Assembly: GCA_900104495.1 (NCBI GenBank)
Contig: FMXS01000028.1
Coordinates: forward strand, 1-22,861
Source: Ruminococcaceae bacterium FB2012
GTDB lineage: Bacteria; Bacillota; Clostridia; Oscillospirales; Ruminococcaceae
DNA: 22,861 nt
Direction: 5' to 3'
In this document: one piece after another, positions 14,301 through 22,527 of the stretch
Numbering within the stretch: position 1 is the stretch's first letter
How the letters are laid out: the number at the start of each line of letters is the position of its first letter
Notes under the pieces: generated by a model
Databases searched by the model: none
What the model was told of the DNA's origin: nothing
What the model saw: only the letters and a program-made list of their open reading frames with translations
Made by a program: the position numbers and the translations under genes

Positions 14301-17300
14301 CTTCATCGTGTGCGAAGAGTAGTCCTTGAACACGTCAACGTACTCCTCAGTACCATCGGCTTTTTTGATCTTCCTGTTAATGAAGAGGGCATCGACCTTT
14401 GCCTGAGCTTCAGCTTCGGTGTCGCCACGCGCCATATAGTTCTGCTTGAACAGCGCTTTGAGGGTGGTGTTCTGGCCGTTGACCTTGACCTTGCCCGTAG
14501 CGAAGTTTACCTCGCCGCCGAGAGCGGAATGAATACCGCCGAGGTCGATGACCAGCTCGCCGTCAACATAGAGCCAGAAGTCGTCGTCACCCGTGAACTC
14601 AAAGATGATATCGTGATCCCAGTTATCCTTGCCGTTCGGGGTCTGGACAAAGCTTGCCGAAAGCTCCATGCCGAAGTAGTAGTTAGTATTATCGACTTTA
14701 TGAAGCTTTTCATACTTTCTCGGATCATTTTCGGGAAGAGCGACCTGCAAAGCATCATACAGATTCTGCCCATTGTCATTTGCATAATAACCTGGCGTGA
14801 TATCATTATACGGGAAGAACTGACCGTGCTTCAAAGACGGCTTGCTGGAAGAATCATTTGTTCCCAGCTCTTTGTAGACCGTAAAGTTTCCGCTGTCATT
14901 TCCTTTCAGGGTCGCAAAGTTCTGACAGCTGTCAAATTCAAAGTAGCCCGTTGCTTCATATGTACTTGCGATAAACAGATGATTGACATCTTTCAGCTTA
15001 TCGGGAGTATACAGCTCGGAAAGCGATTTCTTTCCGCCGCTTCCGTTATCAGCGCTTGTCGTCGGATAGCCGTTTGTTTTAAGATCGGTCGAAAGTATAT
15101 TCGACTTAGGCTCATTTTTATGATCGTTCCAATCCGTGAGGTCTCCGAGAACAGTATCCTGTTCATTGCTGCCCGGCTTATTGTTTTGCTTTGCATTGAA
15201 GTCGATCATCTTCATCTCGATACCGTACTGATCGTTATCAACGGTATCAACGGGGGTCAGCGAAGCCGTGGGATCAACTAACGTTGCAAAATAGAAAGTC
15301 TCTGCCTTGGCTCTCGAGGTCGAGCCGAGCTTCATATTATTCGGGTCGGAAGTATCAACTTTAAGGCCTGCATATGCATAATGAGGATCGTCCCATGCAA
15401 GGATATCCGTGAAATACTCACCGTCGCGGCGGCCCGGCATATTGATACCCGGCCTTGTGTCGGACAGAGGTATCTCGTCATTTTTCTGAGGATAGATATA
15501 CTTTTTTGAATAGGGGTTATAAAGATCGTAGTAGAAGTTCGGGTCATTAGTGCCTTCCCAGTAATGCTCGCTGAAGTTCCAGAGCAGGGAGTTTATCCTT
15601 CCGCCGACCCACATGATATTGTCGCCGCGCTCATAGCAGGGATAGAGAGTACCGTCGCTGTCGACAGCATAGAACTCATATCTTTCCTTGTTGTCGTTCC
15701 AGATACGGGTATAGACTATGACCTGCTGACCGTTTTGTATTTCGGACGCACCTATCTTCTTTGCCGAATAGGTCACCTCTTCGTCATCGGTCATGGAAGA
15801 GAGCTTGACGAAGCTGAGCAGTTTGTTCTGATCGTTTATATTTACAGTACCAACGACAAATTGGTTCGTATCAAATGTAAGTGTCTTTCCGTCAACAGAG
15901 AGCATTATCTCGGTATTGTTATTTGGCGTTACTTTGATCTTCTGAGGCTCGTCGCTCAGGGATATACCAGTCTCGTCGATATGAAGATACATATCCTTGC
16001 TGCCCACCGCGGTCGAGATATAATAGTTATCCTCAAAGTTCTTGCCCGAATGGAAGGTCCATCGGGTTATATCGTCCTGCTCGGTAACATAGTAGGTGCT
16101 CGTACCCTCGGCCTTACGGACTATCCATGAGAGCATTTCAAGGGACGAACCACTCTGATCCACAGCCAGACCGTTTCCTGCCGTTCCCGATGTATGGTTC
16201 ATAAGCCCGTAGGTCTTGCCGTCAAGCTTGTAGGGGTCATCGGGATAAGTTCCTTTAAGCTCTATCGAAACCCAAGCAGTTCCCTTATCATCTGGTGCAG
16301 TATATCCCACAACAGCTACAGGGTTATCATTCTCTATAATATAATATGTTGTTCCACTTGCAACTCCGGAAATGTGAAAGCAATCTGCTGATGCGTTTTT
16401 ATCTAAAGTGAATAATGTAGCATCATCCTCATCTTCACTTAATTTTAGTCCACCTCTGCTTGCATTACCAGAGGACTTATATAGATTCAAATATTTAGTA
16501 GTACCATCAATGACGGCATAAATATAGAATTTGTTTTCTACATCAGATTGAATAAAATAGAACTTTATTGCCTTATCAGGATCATCTGTCTTTTCTAAGC
16601 CCTCTCTGCCTTTTATGTTTGTTAGAACTTTTCCTGTAAAATAATACGGTCCTTTATCTTTATCATAAGCACCTTGGGCGGTACTTCCATAATAACAAAC
16701 ATCAAGTCCTTCACTACCATACTCAGCAATTTGAGCTAGGGCTGATTTACCCTCCAACGGCTTAACATCTGCCAGCTCCTCTGCTTTCACTATCTCATAT
16801 ATACTGAAGCCTGCTGCCATGAACGTGATCTTTCCGTCCTCGGCGGTGAAGTCCGTGATCTGCTCGCGCTCGCCGTCGTCCCTGATATGCCACAGCTCCA
16901 GATCCGCATCTCCGCTGATGAACGGGTCTGCGATCTCAACTCTTATGGGGCTGTCCTCTTCGGGCTGGAACTCGCCCTCGCCGCCATTGATCGTAATGTC
17001 ATAGGCCGCAAGCGCTCCTCGCTCCTCTGTCAGGTCAACTGCCTCGGCACTTGCTCCCTCGGGCATCATTCCGTCAAGAGTTACTGTCCTTTCGGGGTCG
17101 TCCTCATTGGGCCGTACCTCTATGCTCTGATAGCTGAGCTCCTGACGTTCCGCCTCATCGCCTGCATCTGCGGCCGCCGCGCTGTGTCCGAAAGCCGAAC
17201 GGTAGCCTGCATTTATGGGCATGACAGGAACAGCATCGCACACTGCCAGAGCAATGACGGTAAGGCTGCTTATCAACCGTTTTTTGATACTTCCAAACAT
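11337..17300 (-). CDS. Giant fibro-slime / Cna-B-type surface adhesin
   Basis: A ~1987-residue secreted protein. A Sec signal (~1-45) precedes a variable N-terminal region (~180-850). A fibro-slime/PA14-like domain follows near 890-1010 (FEFTGDDDFWLYVDGELVID and the DLGGIHSALGG stretch). Then come serial Cna-B/SpaA-type domains: HVTLTKQISG ~1030, LRIIKIKKI ~1180, WEIKANKVWSD ~1355, VVITLYDMKKN ~1500, LRAEKIEKKKQ ~1620 and YYFDIEKI ~1765. Such domains make rod-like stalks, often with Lys-Asn isopeptide bonds. The C-terminus (AYLSSQAYAQNTIKR) has no LPxTG-like motif, membrane helix or basic tail, so it cannot be sortase-anchored. The preferred start is ATG 17300, with AAAGGTGG five bases upstream; GTG 17309 overlaps that ribosome site. 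Residues ~180-350 are encoded by AT-richer DNA than the rest. Confidence 0.85.
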   Translation of the reverse strand: MFGSIKKRLISSLTVIALAVCDAVPVMPINAGYRSAFGHSAAAADAGDEAERQELSYQSIEVRPNEDDPERTVTLDGMMPEGASAEAVDLTEERGALAAYDITINGGEGEFQPEEDSPIRVEIADPFISGDADLELWHIRDDGEREQITDFTAEDGKITFMAAGFSIYEIVKAEELADVKPLEGKSALAQIAEYGSEGLDVCYYGSTAQGAYDKDKGPYYFTGKVLTNIKGREGLEKTDDPDKAIKFYFIQSDVENKFYIYAVIDGTTKYLNLYKSSGNASRGGLKLSEDEDDATLFTLDKNASADCFHISGVASGTTYYIIENDNPVAVVGYTAPDDKGTAWVSIELKGTYPDDPYKLDGKTYGLMNHTSGTAGNGLAVDQSGSSLEMLSWIVRKAEGTSTYYVTEQDDITRWTFHSGKNFEDNYYISTAVGSKDMYLHIDETGISLSDEPQKIKVTPNNNTEIMLSVDGKTLTFDTNQFVVGTVNINDQNKLLSFVKLSSMTDDEEVTYSAKKIGASEIQNGQQVIVYTRIWNDNKERYEFYAVDSDGTLYPCYERGDNIMWVGGRINSLLWNFSEHYWEGTNDPNFYYDLYNPYSKKYIYPQKNDEIPLSDTRPGINMPGRRDGEYFTDILAWDDPHYAYAGLKVDTSDPNNMKLGSTSRAKAETFYFATLVDPTASLTPVDTVDNDQYGIEMKMIDFNAKQNNKPGSNEQDTVLGDLTDWNDHKNEPKSNILSTDLKTNGYPTTSADNGSGGKKSLSELYTPDKLKDVNHLFIASTYEATGYFEFDSCQNFATLKGNDSGNFTVYKELGTNDSSSKPSLKHGQFFPYNDITPGYYANDNGQNLYDALQVALPENDPRKYEKLHKVDNTNYYFGMELSASFVQTPNGKDNWDHDIIFEFTGDDDFWLYVDGELVIDLGGIHSALGGEVNFATGKVKVNGQNTTLKALFKQNYMARGDTEAEAQAKVDALFINRKIKKADGTEEYVDVFKDYSSHTMKIFYMERGAGASNLHMRFNLSYVTPGHVTLTKQISGTNDLDFDLVEYPYQIWYKTGAAGESSEGQLLTRSDDNISVTYQNSTKKVDYQASYTPPGSTTTYQSVFFINPQRSAEIHFPSNTIEYRIIECGLNKDVYDHVYVNDDEISGAEVSGSDRKAFDSGWREVKDSTSVVFRNNVDPKGLRIIKIKKILLDEEGQKLTAEQDPTTFTYRLYLSNGVTDDLPTANMYMYYVKDPSGVLCSWDVATQKFKALASGCKDYTQMNAEEKEIATFETSMNGSISKVPAGYTIEVPVLPVGIKFKVEERDYEIPLGYDLIGYQRVEGTYETIGAENIGRIITDKTPEINVVNRRGWEIKANKVWSDKDFVESHEPIFMAVYCGDTLIDGTVRAFTKDDTYVRYYFRELPVASTKLADYSVHEVELVDPVLSVDGKQLIRYASVKKKVNDGDLTFIKSTTKGAALPDENAYKVRYETGTPSTTADGADAEGNTREDTITNERSGGVVITLYDMKKNTSGGHDPLRNGKFTLMKGGTEIGKFTSDPYGRVTIMYSFERDTDYVLTETNAPEHYIGLPNAVTFRIASDDTVTVSGNDPVWARGGKFASSEENLVAYIDVFNKQFTLRAEKIEKKKQASDDTKYVQGAHFALYRGVSGVGGIVKDYTPMEGYDDLVSDENGVIPKINNMLEAGRYYLSEKIPPSGYKALTEDIVFTVGTAGDVTLVYAGASVTKDGVTSCSNAEGVVLTKTSAADEYSCVLTIPNTPSVRDYYFDIEKIIFVDKNIHDSDTEQKFLFKVERLSESTPAADIGTAAAEETFYVSLNCDGELQYTSADNITFKTGGAAYDLGLFTTKSELGGVSSEFIASGGKVKIKKTYNTSDVYTYPAAVWRGVQTVHVKKEGIYRVSEVTKHSSTDYDLWVGSNTYKGYGTSERQGLNDGYVIFNVTTVKADKFKEETAVIDSTTVHRPTASFTNSETEYAYLSSQAYAQNTIKR

Positions 17301-17311
17301 ATTATCCACCT

Positions 17312-18061
17312 TTATTGATCAAAATACTCATGTTCTGCCGCGCTGCCGACCGTCAGATCTTCGTGCTCGCTCACGGGTATACCCTCCGCTTCAAGCACTA
17401 TATCATACTCCTGGTCGAAAACGCCGAGATAATTTTTCTTGTACACGGGGATATCGACGTGCTGGAAAAGCTCCGCTGTCGATCCGTCGGGGGCAATGCT
17501 CTTCATAAGCGAAGCGTCCCCGTCCGCACTGCTGTCAACACTGTAGAAATAGTAGACACGCTCTTTCGTGTCGGCGGAAGTCCCCTGCTTCACCACGAAA
17601 CCGGGATTACGGCACTTGAGCGCTCCGCCTTCCTCATAAAGCAGAGTGTCATCGACCGCACCGCTCTTATACTTCACCGCGCCGACTATCCTGTCGAGCC
17701 TTTCGCTGTCCGAGGGTATGTCGGCTTCTTCCAGCCGCCCCTCATAGTCCTTTATCTTCACGATCATTTTCAGCCGCACATAAAGCTCGACCTGACCGTT
17801 GTTCACGCCCGACGGGTCTTTCGGTATCACCATTCCGGGCTCTGACTTTGCCGCCATAGAGCGCCCTTCGTCATCCCATTTCGGCTCTCTGATCGTGACC
17901 GAGCCGTTCTTGCCCGTCATTCGGTTCGTGACCTTATCCTCGCTGTGGAAATAGGAGAATATCCCCGCGACCAGCAGGACATATGCAATGAACACCACCG
18001 ATACCGTGGTCAGAAGCTGTCTTTTATTTTTCAGAAGCTCTTTCAGCTCTGCCCTGCTCAT
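17312..18061 (-). CDS. Second TasA-like SipW-dependent protein
   Basis: A 249-residue exported protein. The hydrophobic segment (~18-38) ends in FSYFHSEDKVTNRMTG, closely parallel to SKDEVTNRLSA in the first TasA-like protein and typical of SipW-matured TasA/camelysin substrates. The mature part has the usual VTIREPKWDDEG and an NNGQVELYVRLKMIV strand. No anchor motif. It starts at ATG 18061 with AAAGGAGA in front, four bases after the SipW-type peptidase stop, so this peptidase is its obvious processing enzyme. The gene ends three bases before the GTG alternative start of the giant adhesin. In Bacillus, TasA forms amyloid-like matrix fibres; a similar role as an assembly or tip subunit here is inferred. 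Confidence 0.8.
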   Translation of the reverse strand: MSRAELKELLKNKRQLLTTVSVVFIAYVLLVAGIFSYFHSEDKVTNRMTGKNGSVTIREPKWDDEGRSMAAKSEPGMVIPKDPSGVNNGQVELYVRLKMIVKIKDYEGRLEEADIPSDSERLDRIVGAVKYKSGAVDDTLLYEEGGALKCRNPGFVVKQGTSADTKERVYYFYSVDSSADGDASLMKSIAPDGSTAELFQHVDIPVYKKNYLGVFDQEYDIVLEAEGIPVSEHEDLTVGSAAEHEYFDQ

Positions 18062-18065
18062 AGGG

Positions 18066-18581
18066 TCATTCTCCTTTCATAGTTCTATTCTCTTTCAGAG
18101 GTCTGTCCTCGCGGTATCTGCTGTAAAATACCCCAAGGATCACCATTGCAAGCCCTGCCGCCACTAGTATTATCCTGCCTGCCGCCGTCGAGAGCTTTGC
18201 GAGCGCCGTACCGATATGCGGCACGGAAAACACAGTCTTTCCGATATAGTTTTTCTTCGTCACGGGATCGGGATCGACAGTATCATTCTCATCGCCCTTT
18301 GTCGTTATGCCGTCCTTTCCGACGGACACCGCCCTGTGCGTGACCCTGACATCGTCCCCCACGCTGAAAGATATGATATCTCCGACGCTGATCTTATCAA
18401 AACTGCTGTAAGTGCTGACCGCGCATAAGCTCCCTTCGGGAATCGCCTTCCCCATAGAGCCCGACTTTACGCTGTACAGCCTTATACCGCAAAGATACAT
18501 CACCGCGAATACGGCCGCCGCCGCTATTATCACTGTCGAGATCACCTCATAGACCCGACAAAACACCTTTTTCCCAGTCAT
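18066..18581 (-). CDS. sipW: SipW/ER-type signal peptidase I, short form
   Basis: A 171-residue membrane protease. One N-terminal helix (~14-32), then the nucleophile in VKSGSM (Ser42). The general base is His82 (VTHRA) rather than Lys, as in SipW and eukaryotic/archaeal signal peptidases, and KGDEND contributes Asp97/Asp100. A second helix (~135-155) and a basic tail follow. It should cleave the unusual signals of the TasA-like proteins on the outer membrane face. It starts at ATG 18581, seven bases after the sortase stop, with a weak GAG ribosome site, so it probably relies on coupling. It is encoded between sortase and its likely substrate. Confidence 0.88.
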   Translation of the reverse strand: MTGKKVFCRVYEVISTVIIAAAAVFAVMYLCGIRLYSVKSGSMGKAIPEGSLCAVSTYSSFDKISVGDIISFSVGDDVRVTHRAVSVGKDGITTKGDENDTVDPDPVTKKNYIGKTVFSVPHIGTALAKLSTAAGRIILVAAGLAMVILGVFYSRYREDRPLKENRTMKGE

Positions 18582-18588
18582 ATCGTTC

Positions 18589-19359
18589 TCATTCTATGAT
18601 ACCCACCAGAACTCCCCTTGCTTCCCAGTATTCATAAGTGCAGGTCGACAGGAGAAGCAGGTGCGGCTCATCGTTTTTTTCAAGCTCCGAAGCCGTCAGC
18701 CCCGAAGTATATTTCGCCTCATCGAAGAGCCTGCCGATATAGTCTTTTTTACCGTCAGAGTCCGTGATATCGGTATTGTAGGCGAAGGACGTGCTCGGTA
18801 TAGTGAGGTATGCAAAGAAGCGTACCCTGTGAACGCCGTCCGATGTGAGCAGAAGCCCCTCGGGGTGAGCCTTCATAAAGGCGCTGTCCTTGTATTCTGC
18901 GATATCCGCGAACATCGCCTCGCTGTTTTGTATATGGTGAGCATAGACTATCGAACAGAAGCCGCGGAAGTCGCTTTTACAGCGCCTGTCAAGGAACGGA
19001 CAGCCCAGTCCGTAGTTGTATTTTTTATCGAAGCCCTTGTCGAGATAGAAGCTGTTGTCCGTCGTCTGAACGACGGGGAAGTCGATACTCGTGCCGTCTA
19101 TCGTTATCCAGCCGACAGCGTCGGCGTTGACGGCCTTCAGCTCGGCCAGAGGGTCGGGAGCGTCAGTTCCGGAAGAGCCGTCCTTGTTGTCGGGCGCTTC
19201 GATATCGGGTCTTATATCCCCGAAAAGCTCCCTCTGGGCGGCGTCCGCATCCGCGACCTGCTTTCTCGGAAGATAGGCTTCCTTGTAGTAGCGGTAGCCG
19301 CAGTATATCCCTGCCGCCACCAGCACGGCGATCAGCCCTATCAGGACAGCCCTTTTCAC
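18589..19359 (-). CDS. srtB: Class B sortase
   Basis: A 256-residue transpeptidase with an N-terminal membrane anchor (~5-22), a linker rich in Asp/Gly, and the catalytic triad of class B sortases: His141 in YAHH, Cys240 in LLLSTCTYEYW and Arg248 in EARGVLVG. VGWITIDGTSIDFPVVQ and FRGFCSIVYAH are typical of SrtB. It cleaves a wall-sorting motif and links the protein to peptidoglycan. Clostridioides difficile SrtB recognises S/PPxTG-type motifs, and the protein encoded immediately upstream ends in SPYTG. The start GTG 19359 overlaps that gene's TGA (GTGA), with AAGGATAAG upstream. It may also polymerise or crosslink fibre subunits, but the TasA-like proteins carry no sorting motif. Confidence 0.9.
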   Translation of the reverse strand: MKRAVLIGLIAVLVAAGIYCGYRYYKEAYLPRKQVADADAAQRELFGDIRPDIEAPDNKDGSSGTDAPDPLAELKAVNADAVGWITIDGTSIDFPVVQTTDNSFYLDKGFDKKYNYGLGCPFLDRRCKSDFRGFCSIVYAHHIQNSEAMFADIAEYKDSAFMKAHPEGLLLTSDGVHRVRFFAYLTIPSTSFAYNTDITDSDGKKDYIGRLFDEAKYTSGLTASELEKNDEPHLLLLSTCTYEYWEARGVLVGIIE

Positions 19360-20147
19360 TTTTTCTTATCCTTTTTTCTGTCCCTGGCGATAAGCACCAG
19401 AAGCACCGCGATCATAACGCAGATGACCCCTATGCACGCCAGCCAGAACGTGCCGCTCTTAAAGATCATACCCGTATAGGGAGAGCCTTCGGTCTCGGAG
19501 AGCGAACGGCTGTCTGAGCGAGTGCCGTCGTCTGTGACCTGAGCATAGAAGATCCACTTGAACTCGATCTCGCCTTCGACATAGGCGTTATCCTCGCCTG
19601 CTACAAGAACGTGCTCACCGTCCTTGTCAATGAGCCGCCAGCCATTGTCAACGTCTTTGAGGACATCGAGGTCGTTCCAGATGACCTCACAGCGCAGTGT
19701 ATGCGAATCCCCGGGGGCATAGAAGCCGCAGTCAAGAGGCGTTTCGGACAGGTCGATATTGCCCTTTCCGTTCACATCGCCCTTGTAGACTTCCGTGCCG
19801 TCGAGATAGAACCGACATTCACAGCCTTTTTCGAGGTCGATCTCGCCGTCCTTGAAAAGCGGCTCGACCGAGAAGAAGATGTTATAGCTCTTGTCCTCAC
19901 GCAGGTTCATCAGCTGAATGTCCTTTGAGTAGGTCTCGCCGTAGCGCATATTTTCGACACGGAAAAAGTATTCGCCCGTGTCGCTGTTGACGGCATTGCC
20001 CTCGTCATCGAGGGCGGCCAGCCGTTCCGGAAGCCCCTTTACCGCGCCCTCGGGCAAAGGAGTCTCCGCAAAGGCTGTTAAGCTTATGCAGTTAAAAAGG
20101 ATAAGGAGACTGCCGATAACAGATGCAGCGATTCGCCTGATGTTCAA
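19356..20147 (-). CDS. SPYTG cell-wall-anchored protein (probable fibre base)
   Basis: A 263-residue surface protein. The Sec signal ends AFA|ET. The ectodomain, predicted beta-rich, has NMRYGETYSKDIQLMNL, reminiscent of the TasA/camelysin fold. The C-terminus has SPYTG (222-226), a ~20-residue hydrophobic segment and a basic tail RDRKKDKKK: a complete sorting signal of the SPxTG type used by clostridial class B sortases. The preferred start is TTG 20147, because GGAAAGGGGG lies eight bases upstream; a TTG at 20177 lacks such a site. It is translationally coupled to the sortase gene that follows. As the only anchored protein in the operon, it likely tethers the fibre to the wall; that role is inferred. 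Confidence 0.82.
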   Translation of the reverse strand: MNIRRIAASVIGSLLILFNCISLTAFAETPLPEGAVKGLPERLAALDDEGNAVNSDTGEYFFRVENMRYGETYSKDIQLMNLREDKSYNIFFSVEPLFKDGEIDLEKGCECRFYLDGTEVYKGDVNGKGNIDLSETPLDCGFYAPGDSHTLRCEVIWNDLDVLKDVDNGWRLIDKDGEHVLVAGEDNAYVEGEIEFKWIFYAQVTDDGTRSDSRSLSETEGSPYTGMIFKSGTFWLACIGVICVMIAVLLVLIARDRKKDKKK

Positions 20148-20192
20148 TTTGGCAGCCCCCTTTCCGTTAAAAATCAAGTGTAAATTCGATGA

Positions 20193-21551
20193 TTATGACC
20201 AGCTGACAGTCGTGCCGTTATACGATGCTGTTGCTTCCCAAGAAGCACCATTTACAGCAGCTACTATGCTTTCATTAGACTTTGCTTCGTCAGGAGACGC
20301 CTGGATGCTGTCGAGAACTACTGTCAGATCGTAAACGAGATCCTTGTAGGCTTCCTGAGTTACAGCACCGTTCAGTGTTACGCTGTCAACGAGCTTTTCA
20401 GATGTTGCGCCGGGTGCAAGGAGCTTTTTGTAGAAGAAATAGCCCACATCATTTGTGCCGTCGATCTTTGTACTTGTAGCAGCTTTGTAAGTCCAGTAAG
20501 TGTACCAGTCAGATGCAAGATTAATGTCGATAACAACATCGTCGATAGCAGCATCCGTACCTGTTGTGATATCGCCTGCGTATGTCAGACGGATGATAGT
20601 TGCATCGGACTTATCAGCCTCAACAGCTTCTGTACCGCTTGCCTGTACCCATGTGATATCAAATACAGGATTGCCGTTGGTGATGACGCCGTCGTTTTTA
20701 ATCTTAACTTCCTTAGTTGCAGCAAGCTTAACATTGTCGAGTGCGTCGTTAGCCAGCGTTACAACGCCGTTAGCATCTTCTGTGATAGCATTAGCGGCAA
20801 GATTGGCGATGTAAACAGTGCCGGGCTCCTGCTCAAGCTCATAGAACTTATCACCAGTTGCATCATAGTAGTAGCCGGAATACTTCACGCCGTCAGTAAC
20901 ATTACGTTTAAATATATATAAGCCGCTGCCGTACTTCTGTGCATAGGTCTTAGTTGAGTCTGCAACAGTCTTTGTCACAGCAGGATCAAACTGACCTGTG
21001 CCGGAATAATCAGTATTTGTAGAATCGCCCGAGCGAACATTCCAAGCGTCAGAAGGTGTAACAACCTGACCGCCTGCAATCACAAGTGTACCGCCTGCCT
21101 GAAGCAGTGTTACTTCGTTCGCACTATTATTCACAGCATTACCGCCTGTAGGTGTGTTTGCGTTTGAAGCAGATGTTTTCAGCTCCACCCAGTTTGTTTT
21201 ATCTGCACTTGCAAGGGCTGTAGCATCAGCGGGTACAGCAACACCAGTTCCTTTAACCGTCAAAGATGCGTCATGCAGCAGACCGAGACGGACGAATGCG
21301 TCCACATTTCCCGTATTGACAGCAGAAACGTCCTTATTGATCTTCTGACCGGGAGTCCAGTCCTCGGGCGGTGTAAAGTCCTCGGTGATGCTTACATTGT
21401 AATCTGCCGAAGCACTCAGACGGTTAGTTACCTCGTCCTTGGACGTGAACCACGCAAAAGTTGAACCCGCAACTATTGTCGCAGCAACAAGGACAGAAGC
21501 GATAAGTATGCGCTTTTCTTTCGCGGACTTTTTCTTCTTGTTAGTACTCAT
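20193..21551 (-). CDS. Major TasA/camelysin-like SipW-dependent fibre protein
   Basis: A 452-residue secreted protein. A very basic N-terminus and hydrophobic segment (~15-34) end in GSTFAWFTSKDEVTNRLSA, the SipW-dependent maturation pattern. Then come SITEDFTPPEDWTPGQ and NTGNVDAFVRL, typical of TasA/BsaA-like biofilm proteins. A ~250-residue Ala/Thr/Asp-rich insertion makes it larger than Bacillus TasA (~260). No sorting motif or C-terminal helix. The start is ATG 21551, with AAGGAAG seven bases upstream; the in-frame ATG at 21569 has no ribosome site. It follows the first signal peptidase by 21 bases. Its codon choice appears biased toward a few codons, as in highly expressed genes. I take it as the main fibre subunit; this rests on order, composition and family. 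Confidence 0.82.
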   Translation of the reverse strand: MSTNKKKKSAKEKRILIASVLVAATIVAGSTFAWFTSKDEVTNRLSASADYNVSITEDFTPPEDWTPGQKINKDVSAVNTGNVDAFVRLGLLHDASLTVKGTGVAVPADATALASADKTNWVELKTSASNANTPTGGNAVNNSANEVTLLQAGGTLVIAGGQVVTPSDAWNVRSGDSTNTDYSGTGQFDPAVTKTVADSTKTYAQKYGSGLYIFKRNVTDGVKYSGYYYDATGDKFYELEQEPGTVYIANLAANAITEDANGVVTLANDALDNVKLAATKEVKIKNDGVITNGNPVFDITWVQASGTEAVEADKSDATIIRLTYAGDITTGTDAAIDDVVIDINLASDWYTYWTYKAATSTKIDGTNDVGYFFYKKLLAPGATSEKLVDSVTLNGAVTQEAYKDLVYDLTVVLDSIQASPDEAKSNESIVAAVNGASWEATASYNGTTVSWS

Positions 21552-21572
21552 TCTTTTTCTTCCTTTCATAAA

Positions 21573-22280
21573 TTATTTTTCAGTTTCTTCTCCCCCTCGG
21601 GGATCATCCTGCCCGTCCTCGGGAACGCTGTCCCCGTCATCGGGCTTGTCAGCTTCGGGCGCGTCCTCACGAGCCTTCTGCTTTTCGCCGTCGGCATCAT
21701 TTTCATGCGCTTCTTCCTTCGGAGCAAGATACATACCGACCAGCTTGAAGAACACTATTATAAGTATTATCAGCGGCACAACAAAGTACCATCTCAGCTG
21801 GACAAACCTTACTATGTAGCCCAGCTTCGGGATTCCGAACTTCACCACGCCGATAACGCGTTTTTCGTCGATGAGGAACGAGTCCTCGCTGTCATTAGCG
21901 TCGCCCTTCGTTCTGAAGCAGGTCACGCCCGAGCCCTCATAGTTTTCAAACTTCTGAGTGACCCTGTGGGTCAGATAGGCGTCGCTCCCCGACGAGGGGT
22001 TGAAGGTAATGACGTCGCCGACGTTGATATTGTCGGCATTTTCCAGCTTAACGAACACCATTTCTCCTACGCTGTACTCGGGTTCCATCGAGGGGGTGAG
22101 TATGTTGTAGTAACGGTATCCGAAAAGTGACTTGTTGGGGCTTTTCGACGATGCGAAAAGCAGTGCGGCGATTATTATCCCTGCCGCAAACAGATAAATG
22201 AATATTGCCCGTACTATCCGAAAAATACGGTAACCTGTGCCCGGGCTTTCGGGCTTCTCGCCTGTTTTGTCCTTGTCCAC
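21573..22280 (-). CDS. SipW/ER-type signal peptidase I with acidic C-terminal tail
   Basis: A 235-residue membrane protease, first gene of the operon. TM1 (~20-42), ILTPSMEP with nucleophile Ser64, general base His105 (LTHRV) instead of Lys, and TKGDAND with Asp127/Asp130. A second helix (~160-185) follows. The last ~45 residues are a very acidic, Glu/Asp/Pro-rich tail not needed for catalysis. The preferred start is GTG 22280, with AAAGGGG eleven bases upstream; GTG 22292 and TTG 22289 lie too close to that ribosome site. It is probably dedicated to the adjacent major TasA-like protein. Two such peptidases in one operon suggest that each serves different subunits; this is inferred. Confidence 0.87.
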   Translation of the reverse strand: MDKDKTGEKPESPGTGYRIFRIVRAIFIYLFAAGIIIAALLFASSKSPNKSLFGYRYYNILTPSMEPEYSVGEMVFVKLENADNINVGDVITFNPSSGSDAYLTHRVTQKFENYEGSGVTCFRTKGDANDSEDSFLIDEKRVIGVVKFGIPKLGYIVRFVQLRWYFVVPLIILIIVFFKLVGMYLAPKEEAHENDADGEKQKAREDAPEADKPDDGDSVPEDGQDDPRGGEETEK

Positions 22281-22520
22281 GGCTAACAACACCCCTTTCT
22301 CTGCTGTACACTCAGGGGCCGCGAAGGACTTGCCCTCGCCCCGACATAGTATTTTAATTCAGACATAAGTTTCACCACACAATCATTTTTCCCGATCATA
22401 TATAAACGTACCCGGGAACCGAGATAATAGTATTTCCGTGATCCGACCTGTGAATGAACGATGAAAAACCTTTGGACTTCGTTCAAAGCAGGTCACACTT
22501 AATTCACGAGCTGGTAATAC
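22281..22520 (-). promoter_or_regulatory. Long structured leader of the fibre operon
   Basis: About 240 nt separate the predicted transcription start from the first start codon. The leader contains a two-part hairpin (gacctg/caggtc at 22445-22450 and 22489-22494, with gaacga/tcgttc inside). A GC-rich stem (22315-22319 with 22338-22342) lies just upstream of the ribosome site. It does not fit riboswitch consensuses I can check by eye. Confidence 0.4.
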
Positions 22521-22527
22521 ATAATAA

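Noticed and set aside
22281..22520. Possible cyclic-di-GMP riboswitch in the fibre operon leader
   Set aside because: Only a short AGGGCAA match; the conserved ACGCAAAGCC and flanking stems are absent.
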